Shown: positions 6,879 to 15,647 of the stretch, piece by piece
How the letters are laid out: each line of letters begins with the position of its first letter
Numbering within the stretch: the stretch's first letter is position 1
Assembly (NCBI GenBank): GCA_039961635.1
Contig: JABRWB010000038.1
Span: forward strand, 1-36,456
Direction: 5' to 3'
Origin: a bacterium
Lineage (GTDB): Bacteria > 4484-113 > JAGGVC01
DNA length: 36,456 nt
The notes under the pieces: model-generated
Database searches by the model: none
Told to the model about the DNA's origin: nothing
Seen by the model: only the letters and a program-made list of their open reading frames with translations
Position numbers and translations under genes: made by a program

Positions 6879-8768
6879 TTGCTTGCCGAATTCTTTCGTC
6901 CCGAATATATAGACTATCACCAGTATCTATACAGTCTTGCGCTTTTCATTTTCGGCGCGGCTGCGTTTTCCGTCGCGAGCGCCACTGGAAGGTATTTCCC
7001 TTGGATTTGGCTCACCGCATTCGGCACGGTTCGCGGCTTGGCCGAGTGGCTCGGCCTGCTTGCTATAGCGCTTGAAAAAGGAATTGTGGTTGGAAATGCA
7101 TTTGCAATTATCCGGGCCGCTTCATACGCATTACTCGCATGTTTTTGGGTGTCAACGCTAATAAACCGCAAACATCGCTTTGGTGCTTACTTTGCCGCGT
7201 TTCTGCTTTTCGCCGGAATTATTGCGGCATGGTTGCTTTGGCCGGACAAGGCGGATCTGCTTGCGCGTTACGTTCTGGCGATTCCCGGAGGAACGCTTGC
7301 CGCAATTGCGCTTTTTGGGCATGCGAAATCCGCGGCGGCAGGCAGACGCACGCTTTTGTCTGCTGCGATTTGTCTGATTGGATACACGTTTTTGTTCTGG
7401 TTTGCAACAATAACGGACTCCGGCCCGGTTTTGTTGGCAATCAAAACGCTGCTGTGCCTGTCGCTGGCGGCTTTGCTGATGAGTTTTTCCCGTGTTTTAC
7501 GTCAGGCGGCGGCATTGGAGTGGCGGCTCGATGCGAATTGCGTCTCGTGCCGCTGGGCGATGGGCGCCGTAGTCGCGCTCGCCGTCGCCGCATATTTCGT
7601 ATCCGGTGCGGCCGGCAAGGAGGAAGACGCGCAATTGCGAGAGGAGCTGCTCAATTCGGCAAAAAGCGTGGCGGGTCTTCTTGAACCGGAAAGGATCGAT
7701 ACGCTAAAAGGCGACGAAACCGACTACTCTAATCCCGACTGGCAGGCGCTTCGCGGCGACATGATGAAAATCAAGGCAGGCAATTCAAAAATCAGGTTCG
7801 CTTATCTGATGGCGCTTGAAAACGGGAAAGCGATTTTTCTCGTAGACAGCGAGCCGGCGGATTCGCAGGATTATTCTCCGCCGGGTCAAGTTTACTTCGA
7901 AGCCGAGGCCGATCTGTACCGCGTATTTGACACGGGAATTCCGGCGGTAAGCGGCCCTTACAGGGACAGATGGGGCGACTGGGTCACCGCGTTTGTACCA
8001 ATCGGAGGCGGAAATGGAAAGCCGCCTGCGGTGATGGGGTTGGACATGGCGTCCGAAAGATTTTTGCAGAGCATTGCATCAAGACGGGCGCTTGCGATAA
8101 CAATGATGGGGATTTTAACCGGGCTTTTCATCTCCTTTACGATCGTGATGATTCTTTCCCGGGACCGGGAGCTGCAAATCGCAATCTCCGAAGCCAAACA
8201 TCGGATCGTTTCCGATTTCACATACAACTGGGAATATTGGATGTCGCCGGAGGGCGGATTCGTTTACGTTTCGCCCGCGGCCGAACGAATCGCGGGCGTC
8301 CCGGCCTCGGAAATAGCGTCGGGCGCCGCGCGATTTGAAGAGCTGTTCCGCGCCTCGGAGAGGGATGCAATAAAAAAACAGCTGGAAGAATGCAAGCGTT
8401 CCGGTGAGGCGGTATCGGCGAATTACCAGATGGAAACAGGAGGCCAGGTAAAGTTCGTCAGCCACATCTGCACGCCGATCCTGTCGGAGGACGGCCGATT
8501 CCGCGGGATCCGCGGTTCCATTGTGGATATAACCGCGCGCAGACTTGCCGAAGCCGAGAAGGACAGGTTGATCGCGGAACTTGAAAAATCGCTGTCGGAG
8601 ATAAAAACCCTCAAAGGGCTCGTCCCGATCTGCGCGTGGTGCAAGAAAATTCGCAACGACGAAGGATACTGGCAGCAAATGGAAGCGTTCATTTCGGAGC
8701 ATTCCGAGGCCGAATTCAGCCATGGAATCTGTCCCGATTGCGCCAAAAAAGTGTTGGAGGAATCATGA
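6879..8768 (+). CDS. Membrane PAS sensor protein lacking a kinase domain, with C-terminal Cys4 motif
   Basis: About 629 aa from TTG 6879 (the frame stays open back to 6783). The N-terminal 220 residues hold about seven membrane helices. Another helix, an extracytoplasmic domain of about 160 residues with an IRFAYLMALENGKAIFLVDS core typical of Cache-like ligand sensors, and a last helix (ALAITMMGILTGLFISF) follow. A PAS domain comes next (FTYNWEYWMSPEGGFVYVSPAAERIAG ... GSIVDITARR) and then a coiled coil. The end has ICAWCKK and GICPDCAKK around a WQQMEAFI helix, a conserved Cys4 tail seen on many PAS proteins. No HisKA, ATPase or GGDEF domain is present, so output is unknown. Its stop overlaps the porin start (ATGA). 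Confidence 0.8.
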   Translation: MLAEFFRPEYIDYHQYLYSLALFIFGAAAFSVASATGRYFPWIWLTAFGTVRGLAEWLGLLAIALEKGIVVGNAFAIIRAASYALLACFWVSTLINRKHRFGAYFAAFLLFAGIIAAWLLWPDKADLLARYVLAIPGGTLAAIALFGHAKSAAAGRRTLLSAAICLIGYTFLFWFATITDSGPVLLAIKTLLCLSLAALLMSFSRVLRQAAALEWRLDANCVSCRWAMGAVVALAVAAYFVSGAAGKEEDAQLREELLNSAKSVAGLLEPERIDTLKGDETDYSNPDWQALRGDMMKIKAGNSKIRFAYLMALENGKAIFLVDSEPADSQDYSPPGQVYFEAEADLYRVFDTGIPAVSGPYRDRWGDWVTAFVPIGGGNGKPPAVMGLDMASERFLQSIASRRALAITMMGILTGLFISFTIVMILSRDRELQIAISEAKHRIVSDFTYNWEYWMSPEGGFVYVSPAAERIAGVPASEIASGAARFEELFRASERDAIKKQLEECKRSGEAVSANYQMETGGQVKFVSHICTPILSEDGRFRGIRGSIVDITARRLAEAEKDRLIAELEKSLSEIKTLKGLVPICAWCKKIRNDEGYWQQMEAFISEHSEAEFSHGICPDCAKKVLEES

Positions 8769-9514
8769 TAAAACGATCGACCTCGATAATCGCCGCGTGT
8801 GTTTTGATTTCGGCCGCCGCGCTTGCTGCCGCACCGGCATCCGCGCAGAGCGAATGGAGCTGGGGCGCGGACGCCGCGTTTCTTTCCAAGTACGTCTGGC
8901 GCGGCCAAACGTTCACCGACGGATGGGTGCTCCAGCCCGACATCTGGTTCTCGAACGGCGGATTCACGTTCGACATCTGGGCGAACATCGACATGTCGGA
9001 TGCGAACGAACTGGCGTGGCAGGTAAGCGAGGTGGATTACACCGCGGAGTACGTTATTTCGCTGCCGCGCGCCGACCTGACGCTGGGTGCGGGAATCTAC
9101 GAATTCCCCCACACCGGCTCGCCCGGCACGACCGAAATTTACGCGGGATTTTCTCCTTCGGACGTGCCGCTCAATCCGCAGATTTTTATCTATTTCGACG
9201 TCGACCAGGCCGAGGGCGCGTACGTGGAGGCGCGGCTGTCCTCCACGCTGCACGGAGGGAACAAGGCCGCGATCGCGGACTGGATGGTGCACTTGGGCTG
9301 GGGCAGCGGCTCGTACAACGCGTACTATTTCGGCGAGGCGGGCGCGGGGTTCCGCGACCTGACTATAGAGCTTTCGCGCTCGTTCGATATCGGCGGCGGA
9401 TTCACGCTTACTCCCTCCGCGACTTGGTACACGCTCCTTTCGGACGACCTTCGCGACGCGTCGCCCGACGACAGCGACTGGGCCATCGGAATAATCGCAA
9501 GCTATGCGCCCTAG
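8765..9514 (+). CDS. TorF-like putative outer-membrane porin
   Basis: A 249-aa exported protein. The signal peptide is MIKRSTSI followed by an alanine-rich core and APASAQS, a good signal peptidase I site. The mature start SEWSWGADAAFLSKYVWRGQT matches the TorF-type putative porin family, whose members begin with a strand ending in YVWRG. The remainder alternates aromatic-rich amphipathic strands, as in an outer-membrane beta-barrel, and ends IGIIASYAP; a terminal aromatic residue is absent. The ATG has GGAGGA just upstream and overlaps the sensor stop by four bases, so the sensor and porin genes are translationally coupled, suggesting a common stimulus or substrate. Confidence 0.72.
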   Translation: MIKRSTSIIAACVLISAAALAAAPASAQSEWSWGADAAFLSKYVWRGQTFTDGWVLQPDIWFSNGGFTFDIWANIDMSDANELAWQVSEVDYTAEYVISLPRADLTLGAGIYEFPHTGSPGTTEIYAGFSPSDVPLNPQIFIYFDVDQAEGAYVEARLSSTLHGGNKAAIADWMVHLGWGSGSYNAYYFGEAGAGFRDLTIELSRSFDIGGGFTLTPSATWYTLLSDDLRDASPDDSDWAIGIIASYAP

Positions 9515-9528
9515 TCCGCCGGCGGCGA

Positions 9529-9595
9529 ATCCGCGCAGAGCGAATGGAGCTGGGGCGCGGATGCCACGCTTTTTTCCAAATACGTCTGGAGCGGC
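9529..9595 (+). pseudogene. Relic of a second TorF-like porin gene (N-terminal fragment)
   Basis: These 67 bases match 8839-8905 of the intact porin gene with six differences, at an offset of 690. The first 33 bases are identical. Read in the matching frame they give ESAQSEWSWGADATLFSKY, the signal-peptide end and first strand, and then the homology stops. There is no signal-peptide coding sequence before it and no barrel after it. Confidence 0.8.
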
Positions 9596-9599
9596 ATGG

Positions 9600-9725
9600 C
9601 AGAAGGAACTGATCGACGACGAGATGTACCTTGGCTCTGCGATTGCGCTGGACGCCGCGGACGTGCCGCATGCGCTTTTGTACGATCCCGCGTTTATGAG
9701 ATTGATGTATTTGAAGCATCGGTAG
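9600..9725 (+). pseudogene. 3' fragment of an unidentified gene fused behind the porin relic
   Basis: A coding-like segment of 41 codons ending at TAG 9725 (QKELIDDEMYLGS ... FMRLMYLKHR). It is in a different frame from the porin relic that precedes it. Composition and codon use look genuine, but I cannot name the family. Bases 9726-9852 hold two palindromes and nothing else recognisable. Confidence 0.45.
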
Positions 9726-9765
9726 CAGGGTGGCATATTAATGTTTGAAATAGTCGCCTTCAATC

Positions 9766-9811
9766 CGGCGATTCATCGCCGCGCTCACGAATCCGGCGGC
9801 TGCCAGCCGCC
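9766..9811. repeat. Two REP-like palindromes
   Basis: 9766-9781 is CGGCGAT, TC loop, ATCGCCG (perfect 7-bp stem). 9795-9811 is GGCGGCT, GCC loop, AGCCGCC (perfect 7-bp stem). The first keeps the TC loop of the copies flanking the transposase gene while the stem bases differ on both sides. Confidence 0.75.
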
Positions 9812-9852
9812 CACACAATAGTCTTCTCGTCCTCGCGACTTTGTAGTTGCTT

Positions 9853-12327
9853 TTATCCCGCTCCAGCCGCCTCCATCCCCCTCCGCCACGCTTCCTCCGC
9901 GTCTGCGAGCCTGACCGAGTACAGCCGCAGCGTGTCCACTGTCATCGTCAGTTTGTCGCCGCCGGTCGAACCTACGCGGGATAAGGATAGCGTTCCGGAT
10001 TCACTTCCCCGCTTGCCATCTCCTCCCCCCCGCACATGCGAGGCAAGCTGCTCGAAGTCCGGGATGCGATCAGCGTCAACTTCTACCAGCCACCGGTTGC
10101 CGCTTTCGCTGAACGCGCCGGAAAGATGCTCGGATTTGATCTCCGCGCCGCTGTCGCTCGGCTCGCCCTTTATGAATCCGGATACCGATATCTCGCAGCC
10201 GATGCCAGTGCCGAACGCCATCTCGGCCGCGCACACCGCCAGCCCGCCGTCCGAAACATCGTGGCAGCTCGCGACAAGCCCCGCGTCCATCGCCGCGAGC
10301 AGAAAATCGCGGCTCGCCGCGAATTCGGCGTAATCGGGCGACGCCAGCTTTCCGTGCGTCAGACCCAGAATGTAATACGCAAGCGAGCTCGCGTCCAGCG
10401 TCCCGTCCGTCGCGCCGACGAGATACAGCGCGCTGCCCGCTTTCGCGAAGCTCTGCGGGATGCGCCGGGCCGCGTCTTCGAGGACGCCGACCATTCCGAT
10501 TACGGGCGTCGGATTGACCGCGAACCTCTCGGTTTCGTTGTAGAAGCTGACGTTGCCGCCGGTCACGGGCGTTCCAAGCGCCGACAGCGACTCGCGCATC
10601 CCCTCGATCGTTTCGGTGAACTGCCACATCACCTCCGGGTCCTCCGGGTTGCCGAAGTTGAGGCAGTTCGTAATCGCAAGCGGCCGCGCGCCGACCGCGA
10701 TCAGATTCCGCGCCGCCTCGCACACCGCGCGCGCCGCGCCCGCGCGCGGATCGAGAAAGCAAGCATGCGCAGGGCAGTCGGTCGAAATCGCGACCGCGCG
10801 CGGCCCCTGCTTGACGCGCACGACCGCGGCGTCTCCGTCGTACGGCGGCACCGTCCCCGTGCGCACCATGTAGTCGTACTGCTCCCACACCGTGCGCTTG
10901 GACGCGATGTTCGGATGCGCGAGCAGGTGAAAAAGGAACTCGGCGTAAGGCTGGTTTAGCGGCGGGTGCGGAAGCGCCTCCGGCCACTCGTGATTTGCAA
11001 GGAACTCGATAGCGATGCGCGCGACTTCGTCCGGATAAAGCACCGGCATCTGAGAATAGTACGCGGGAACCGCGGCCGGCCGGTCGTACTCCGGCACGTC
11101 TTTCGTAATCAAATTATTCGGAATTTCGGCGACTATTTCGCCGCGGTGCTTGACACGGTACACCGGCTCGGAAAGCACGACGCCGATTTCGACCGCGTCC
11201 AGCTCCCACTTTTTGAATGCGGCGATGAATTCCTGCTCCCGCCCGCGCTCGACGCAAAGCACCATCCGCTCCTGGCTTTCGGAAAGCATCATTTCGTACG
11301 CGGTCATGTCCTCCGCGCGCTGGGGCACTTTGTCGAGGTCGAGTTCGACGCCCACGCCGCCGCGCCCCGCCATCTCGCAGGTCGAGCTTGTCAGCCCGGC
11401 CGCGCCCATGTCCTGCATCCCGATGAGGCCGGGCATCCGCGCGACTTCCAGGCACGCTTCGAGCAGCAGCTTCTCGTAAAACGGATCTCCCACCTGCACC
11501 GCGGGACGGTCCTGCGACGCGTCCTCGGCCAAGTTCACGCTCGCGAACGTGGCGCCCTGGATGCCGTCGCGTCCGGTCTTGGCGCCGACGTAGAGGATGG
11601 GATTACCCTCCCCCCCCGCAGTTCCCTTGACGATATGCTCCGGCTCGACGACGCCGAGGCAAAGCACGTTGACCAAAGGATTAGTCGAATAGCTTTCGTC
11701 GAAAACGACTTCGCCGCCGACGGTGGGGATTCCCAGGCAGTTCCCGTAGTGCGCGATTCCGGAAACGACGCCGCCGAAAAGGTACTTCGTGCGCGCGCGT
11801 GTGGCCTCCTCGCGCGCGATTGCTTCCTCGGCGTTTCCGTTCGCGGAATTCGCAATCTTCGCTTTTTCCGCCGCGGTTAATTTCGATATCGGGCCGAACC
11901 GCAGCGGGTCGAGCAGCGCGACCGGCCGCGCTCCCATCGCGAAAACATCGCGGACGATTCCGCCGATTCCCGTGGCCGCGCCCTGGAAAGGCTCGACCGC
12001 GGAGGGGTGGTTGTGCGATTCGATCTTGAACGCGACGGCCAGCCCGCCGCCGATATCCACCACGCCCGCGTTTTCGCCCGGCCCCTGCAAAACCGCGCCG
12101 CCGCCGGAGGGCAACTTTCGCAGATGCTTCTTCGAGCTCTTGTAGTTGCAGTGCTCGCTCCACATCGCGCCGAAGATGCCCAGCTCGACGACGGTTAAAT
12201 CCCTGCCCATCAGTTCGCGGGCGCGCAAATACTCGTCGCGCGTCAGCCCGACACGCGCGAGAAGCGCGGGGGTGATTTCCCCGCCGGGAATGTGTTTGCC
12301 TTCAGATTGCATTCGAATAGATGACAC
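9853..12327 (-). CDS. purL: Phosphoribosylformylglycinamidine synthase subunit PurL
   Basis: About 824 aa from GTG 12327. This is the small-type PurL, the synthetase subunit that converts FGAR to FGAM using ATP and ammonia supplied by PurQ. Landmarks include [18 protein letters not shown], the ATP/FGAR site [19 protein letters not shown], the repeat-half [19 protein letters not shown], and the C-terminal [17 protein letters not shown] and [20 protein letters not shown]. It is longer than the common 720-750 aa. GTG 12327 is preferred because AAGGTGAT lies seven bases upstream; ATG 12312 is the alternative. The small form needs PurQ (present at 12952-13689) and normally PurS, which is not seen between or beside them. 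Confidence 0.96.
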   Translation of the reverse strand: MSSIRMQSEGKHIPGGEITPALLARVGLTRDEYLRARELMGRDLTVVELGIFGAMWSEHCNYKSSKKHLRKLPSGGGAVLQGPGENAGVVDIGGGLAVAFKIESHNHPSAVEPFQGAATGIGGIVRDVFAMGARPVALLDPLRFGPISKLTAAEKAKIANSANGNAEEAIAREEATRARTKYLFGGVVSGIAHYGNCLGIPTVGGEVVFDESYSTNPLVNVLCLGVVEPEHIVKGTAGGEGNPILYVGAKTGRDGIQGATFASVNLAEDASQDRPAVQVGDPFYEKLLLEACLEVARMPGLIGMQDMGAAGLTSSTCEMAGRGGVGVELDLDKVPQRAEDMTAYEMMLSESQERMVLCVERGREQEFIAAFKKWELDAVEIGVVLSEPVYRVKHRGEIVAEIPNNLITKDVPEYDRPAAVPAYYSQMPVLYPDEVARIAIEFLANHEWPEALPHPPLNQPYAEFLFHLLAHPNIASKRTVWEQYDYMVRTGTVPPYDGDAAVVRVKQGPRAVAISTDCPAHACFLDPRAGAARAVCEAARNLIAVGARPLAITNCLNFGNPEDPEVMWQFTETIEGMRESLSALGTPVTGGNVSFYNETERFAVNPTPVIGMVGVLEDAARRIPQSFAKAGSALYLVGATDGTLDASSLAYYILGLTHGKLASPDYAEFAASRDFLLAAMDAGLVASCHDVSDGGLAVCAAEMAFGTGIGCEISVSGFIKGEPSDSGAEIKSEHLSGAFSESGNRWLVEVDADRIPDFEQLASHVRGGGDGKRGSESGTLSLSRVGSTGGDKLTMTVDTLRLYSVRLADAEEAWRRGMEAAGAG

Positions 12328-12383
12328 CGGATCACCTTTCCCTTGAACTGCGAAGGGGAAATAAGTTACCACAATTTCCCGCC

Positions 12384-12389
12384 TATAAT
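12384..12389 (+). promoter_or_regulatory. -10 element for mscL
   Basis: A full TATAAT in the divergent gap between purL and mscL, without a clear -35 or TGn. It predicts a start near 12396 and a leader of about 90 bases. Confidence 0.45.
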
Positions 12390-12485
12390 CAGCAGTCCGC
12401 CACGCGGCTGGCCGGTGAAGCTCCTTTTGTCGCGAAACCTGTACGATGCGAAGGCGGCCAATCACTTGTGGCTTGGAGTGCAGGA

Positions 12486-12941
12486 ATGCTGAAGGAATTT
12501 CGAGAGTTCGCAATGAAGGGAAACGTCCTGGACATGGCTGTCGGAATAATCATCGGCGGCGTGTTCACACCCATCGTCAAGGCGCTCGTTGACGAGCTTC
12601 TGATGCCGCTGATCGGACTGGTAATCGGCAAGGTGGATTTTTCCGGGCTTTACCTGCTGCTCAAGCCCGGAGCCGCGAATCCTGGCCCTTACGAGACGCT
12701 CGCCGCGGCGAAGGCCGCAGGGGCTGTGGTGCTTGGGTACGGGGCATTTGTCAACACGATCGTCACCTTCTTGATTGTTTCATTCGCTTTGTTTCTTCTG
12801 GTCAAGGGAATGAACAAGCTGAAAAGGGAAGAAGCGGCAGCGCCCAAAGCGCCATCCACGAAACCATGTCCGAAATGCTGCACGGACATTCCGATCAAGG
12901 CGGTGCGATGCCCGGCCTGTACATCGGAATTGGCAGCATAA
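12486..12941 (+). CDS. mscL: Large-conductance mechanosensitive channel with C-terminal zinc-ribbon-like tail
   Basis: A 151-aa MscL. The N-terminal amphipathic helix and pore-lining TM1 read [26 protein letters not shown], the classical signature. TM2 ([25 protein letters not shown]) follows a periplasmic loop. MscL pentamers open under membrane tension to release solutes during hypo-osmotic shock. After TM2 the usual cytoplasmic helix is replaced by a basic/proline stretch and two CxxC-type pairs, CPKC and CPAC around IPIKAVR, which look like a zinc ribbon. ATG 12486 fits the family start; a ribosome-binding site is weak (AGGA adjacent). The gene lies on the + strand between purL and purQ. 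Confidence 0.93.
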   Translation: MLKEFREFAMKGNVLDMAVGIIIGGVFTPIVKALVDELLMPLIGLVIGKVDFSGLYLLLKPGAANPGPYETLAAAKAAGAVVLGYGAFVNTIVTFLIVSFALFLLVKGMNKLKREEAAAPKAPSTKPCPKCCTDIPIKAVRCPACTSELAA

Positions 12942-12951
12942 TCATGCAAAC

Positions 12952-13689
12952 CTAAGTCGCGGCGGCCGCCGCGGCCGCGGCCATCGCGCTTTCGAACACG
13001 CGCCTGCCGTCGGTGCCGCCGATCACGCTTTCGACAGCGCGCTCCGGGTGCGGCATCATGCCGAGCACGTTTCCGCGCTCGTTGCGGATGCCCGCTATGT
13101 TGTGAAGGCTGCCGTTCGGATTGTACGCGGGCGGCGCGGCTCCGTTCCAACCGAACTTCTCCCACTCGCTCGTACCGTCGGGAGCGCAATACCGCCACAC
13201 GACTTCGCCCTGGTCTTCGAGCATCGCGAGAGTTTCGCGGTCTGCGACATAGCATCCTTCGCCGTGCGCGATCGGCACCGATATCACTTCGCCGGGAAAA
13301 TAGCGCGACGTGAAAACGCTTTCCTTGGATTCGCAGCGCAGGTTGACCCACTTGCACGAGAACCGCAGGCTGGAATTGCGGATCAGCGCTCCGGGCAGCA
13401 GCCCCGCCTCGCAAAGCGTCTGGAATCCGTTGCAAATCCCGATGACGGGGCCGCCGCGGTTCGCGAACTCCACGACCGACTCCATCACCGGCGAGAACCG
13501 CGCGATCGCGCCGCATCTCAGGTAGTCGCCGTAGCTGAACCCGCCGGGAAGGATTATTGCGTCGACGCCTTGCAGATCCCGTTCGCCGTGCCAGAGCCAG
13601 ACGGTATCAATCCCCATCACGTGCTTGGCGGCGCGGTACGCGTCGTAGTCGCAGTTGCTTCCGGGAAATACGACGATGCCTATTTTCAC
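12952..13689 (-). CDS. purQ: Phosphoribosylformylglycinamidine synthase subunit PurQ (glutaminase)
   Basis: A 245-aa class I glutamine amidotransferase that feeds ammonia to PurL. The start region [15 protein letters not shown], the oxyanion segment [17 protein letters not shown], the nucleophile cysteine in [10 protein letters not shown] and the His/Glu of [11 protein letters not shown] are all present. The protein ends in an alanine run, which is unusual but short. The GTG at 13689 has GAGAGGAGG just upstream. That site lies inside the last codons of the HepT-like gene, whose TGA overlaps this GTG (GTGA), so purQ translation is coupled to it. Confidence 0.96.
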   Translation of the reverse strand: MKIGIVVFPGSNCDYDAYRAAKHVMGIDTVWLWHGERDLQGVDAIILPGGFSYGDYLRCGAIARFSPVMESVVEFANRGGPVIGICNGFQTLCEAGLLPGALIRNSSLRFSCKWVNLRCESKESVFTSRYFPGEVISVPIAHGEGCYVADRETLAMLEDQGEVVWRYCAPDGTSEWEKFGWNGAAPPAYNPNGSLHNIAGIRNERGNVLGMMPHPERAVESVIGGTDGRRVFESAMAAAAAAAAT

Positions 13690-13925
13690 GATTCCTCCTC
13701 TCTGACACCGGCGATTTTTTTCCAAGCGATAAAGGGAAATTTATTTTTGACATCCGGAATAACATATTTGGATGCTTCTCCCGCTACCACATTCTTCATT
13801 ATTGCTGCGGACTGGAGCTTGTTGTCTTTGCAAAAGCTTTCGAATTCTGCATTCTTGGCAAACGCAACCCCATCCTTGGCCGCATCAATCATATTCAAAA
13901 TTCTCTCAAGTTTAAGGCTTTTCAT
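13686..13925 (-). CDS. HepT-like HEPN protein, truncated at its catalytic end
   Basis: A 79-aa protein resembling the first part of HepT (DUF86) toxins: [15 protein letters not shown], a middle helix [15 protein letters not shown], and [13 protein letters not shown]. Full-length HepT is about 110-140 aa and continues after this point with the R-X4-6-H catalytic motif and a C-terminal helix. Here the frame ends in REEES within three codons, so the catalytic motif is missing. It overlaps the upstream nucleotidyltransferase gene by 14 bases, as in intact MNT-HepT modules. It is probably an inactive remnant whose end has become the purQ ribosome-binding site. The homology call is by pattern only. 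Confidence 0.65.
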   Translation of the reverse strand: MKSLKLERILNMIDAAKDGVAFAKNAEFESFCKDNKLQSAAIMKNVVAGEASKYVIPDVKNKFPFIAWKKIAGVREEES

Positions 13926-14223
13926 ACACCAACCTTGCCGATTCCAATACCAGATCGCGAAAGTATCTGGAAATGAATCCTTCTGTATTCAAATCCTCTT
14001 TCCTTCCCGGCATATCGATAAACTCGTCCGCCATCCCGAAAAAATCGAACCCCGGCACATGCTCCGGATCGAACTCGACAAGGATGTCCAAATCGCTGTC
14101 GGGGCGGAATTCGTCGGTGAGCGCGCTGCCGAACACCGGGAGCTTGCGGATGTAATTCCGCATGCAGAATTCGGCGATTTTCTCAAGCGGCAATTCGATT
14201 CCTGCAACAATCATCTCGAACAT
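13912..14223 (-). CDS. MNT-type minimal nucleotidyltransferase (MntA-like antitoxin)
   Basis: A 103-aa minimal nucleotidyltransferase. The hallmark is RKLPVFGSALTDEFRPDSDLDILVEF: Gly-Ser, then the two aspartates of DxD, with a further acidic strand expected downstream. In MNT-HepT modules this protein neutralises HepT, in studied cases by adding AMP to a tyrosine of the toxin. It is followed, with a 14-base overlap, by the HepT-like gene. The first ATG (14223) overlaps a TATAAT hexamer (14227-14222); the ATG at 14214 lies seven bases after that hexamer and may be the real start of a leaderless message. Confidence 0.85.
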   Translation of the reverse strand: MFEMIVAGIELPLEKIAEFCMRNYIRKLPVFGSALTDEFRPDSDLDILVEFDPEHVPGFDFFGMADEFIDMPGRKEDLNTEGFISRYFRDLVLESARLVYEKP

Positions 14224-14236
14224 TATACCCAGCGCT

Positions 14237-14947
14237 CTACGCGCCGACTATCAGCACCTCGCCGCCTTCGGCGCGGAAGTCCAGCCTGCCCTGCGCGATA
14301 AGCTCCAGCACGGCGAGGAACATCGTGACCAAATCCATCACGGTCGGCTGCGCGTATAGCATCTCGTGCAGCTTTCGTCCGGACGATAAAAGCACCTGGT
14401 CTTCCAGAAGCTCTTCAATCACTTCCTCGATCGGCCGCGATTCGTGTTCGAGCGTCACGCCTTCCGCCCTGCGCTCCGAAAGCACGCGCTGGAACGTGGT
14501 CATCAAGTCGTAAAGCGAAAGCTCGTCGAAGCTGACGATCAGTCTGTCCTCGATTTCCTTGTGGAATCCGCCGGGGACGAACCTGCTCATTTCCTTAAGC
14601 CGCTTTTCGAATTCCGCAGCGATCAGCCTGAAGCTTGCGAACACCTGCCCGCCGTCCGCCCGCTCCACTTCGTCCAGGAACTCATCCCCTTCGCCTTCGG
14701 CGTCTTTCGGCGGCGCGGGGAGAAGCGCCCGGCTTTTGATTTCCAGCAATGTACCCGCGAGCACCAGAAACGCGTAGCCTTCCTCGAGCTCCGCCAGTTT
14801 GTTTTCGTTTACGTATGCAATGAACTGGTCGCAAATCAGGCTGAGGTTAATGCGCGCCGGGTCCATCTCGTTGCGGCGGACGAGGCCGAGCAATAACTCA
14901 AGCGGCCCGGCGAACTCGATGGCGTCCAATCTGAATTCCGGCGCCAT
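14237..14947 (-). CDS. scpA: Segregation and condensation protein A
   Basis: A 236-aa ScpA, the kleisin that links SMC heads in the bacterial condensin complex. The N-terminus has FAGPLELLLGLVRRNEMDPARINLSLICDQF, the family signature. The middle reads YAFLVLAGTLLEIKSRALLP, and the C-terminal winged-helix region is around TVMDLVTMFLAVLELIAQGRL. The start ATG overlaps the stop of the upstream M50 protease gene (TGATG), indicating coupling, an arrangement often seen because these two genes frequently neighbour each other. scpB is not present here. Confidence 0.95.
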   Translation of the reverse strand: MAPEFRLDAIEFAGPLELLLGLVRRNEMDPARINLSLICDQFIAYVNENKLAELEEGYAFLVLAGTLLEIKSRALLPAPPKDAEGEGDEFLDEVERADGGQVFASFRLIAAEFEKRLKEMSRFVPGGFHKEIEDRLIVSFDELSLYDLMTTFQRVLSERRAEGVTLEHESRPIEEVIEELLEDQVLLSSGRKLHEMLYAQPTVMDLVTMFLAVLELIAQGRLDFRAEGGEVLIVGA

Positions 14948-15627
14948 CACGACACCGCCTTGACGAACGCGTCGAACCATCCGACGTATTCGCCTACCAG
15001 TTTTCCCAGAAGAAACCTTAGCGGCGCGGCATGAAGCCAAGGAACGGGCAGGAATAAAAGCGCGAGGATTATCATAATTCCGTAAGGCTCGACTGAAAGG
15101 TAGCCGCGCATCGCCTGCGCCGGAAGCGCGCTCGAAACGATCCGGCTTCCGTCCAGCGGGGGCACCGGCACCAGGTTGAAACTCGCAAGAAGCAGATTGA
15201 TGATGAACATCTCAATGACGAGCGTGTCCGCACCCGGAAACGAGATCGCGCCGCGAATTATCGGAATCGCGATCAAAAGGCTTAGCCCGGCGAGCAGCAC
15301 GTTCGTCAGCGGCCCCGCGAGCGCGACGGTGAACAGGCCGAGCCTGAAATTCCCGAATTTGCGCGGGTCGATCGGCACCGGCTTCGCCCAGCCGATGCCG
15401 AATCCGGTCAGCAGAACGAAAACGAGAAAGATCGTGCCGAGAACGTCCATGTGCGGAAGCGGATTGAGCGTGAGCCGCCCCGCGCGCTTGGCGGTGTCGT
15501 CGCCGTTCCACAGCGCGACCAGGCCGTGCGCGACCTCGTGCAGAATTATCGCCGAAAGAAAAACGACGCCTATCCAGACGTAGTCCCAGGCGCCGTAATT
15601 GGTTCCCACGGAAGCGGATTGTATCAC
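14947..15627 (-). CDS. Site-2 protease family (M50) membrane metalloprotease
   Basis: A 226-aa protein with about six membrane helices. The zinc motif is IILHEVAHGLVALW, and the second metal ligand lies in NLVPVPPLDGSRIV. The conserved GWAKPVPI and NPLPHMD segments are typical of the YwhC/Rv-type S2P group without a PDZ domain. Substrate unknown. The annotated start is GTG 15627; a second GTG seven codons in (15609) lies eight bases after TACAAT and is also possible. It is cotranscribed with scpA. Confidence 0.9.
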   Translation of the reverse strand: MIQSASVGTNYGAWDYVWIGVVFLSAIILHEVAHGLVALWNGDDTAKRAGRLTLNPLPHMDVLGTIFLVFVLLTGFGIGWAKPVPIDPRKFGNFRLGLFTVALAGPLTNVLLAGLSLLIAIPIIRGAISFPGADTLVIEMFIINLLLASFNLVPVPPLDGSRIVSSALPAQAMRGYLSVEPYGIMIILALLFLPVPWLHAAPLRFLLGKLVGEYVGWFDAFVKAVS

Positions 15628-15647
15628 CGAGTTAGGCGCTATCCCGC

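Noticed and set aside
12952-12990. Alanine run at the purQ end as a repeat expansion or terminator hairpin
   Set aside because: Mixed GCG/GCC/GCT codons form a GC-rich inverted repeat but there is no T tract, and short alanine tails are common in GC-rich genomes.
15609-15627. M50 protease gene as another leaderless start (TACAAT-N8-GTG)
   Set aside because: Spacing is two bases longer than the precise cases and the upstream GTG is equally possible, so it was not counted.
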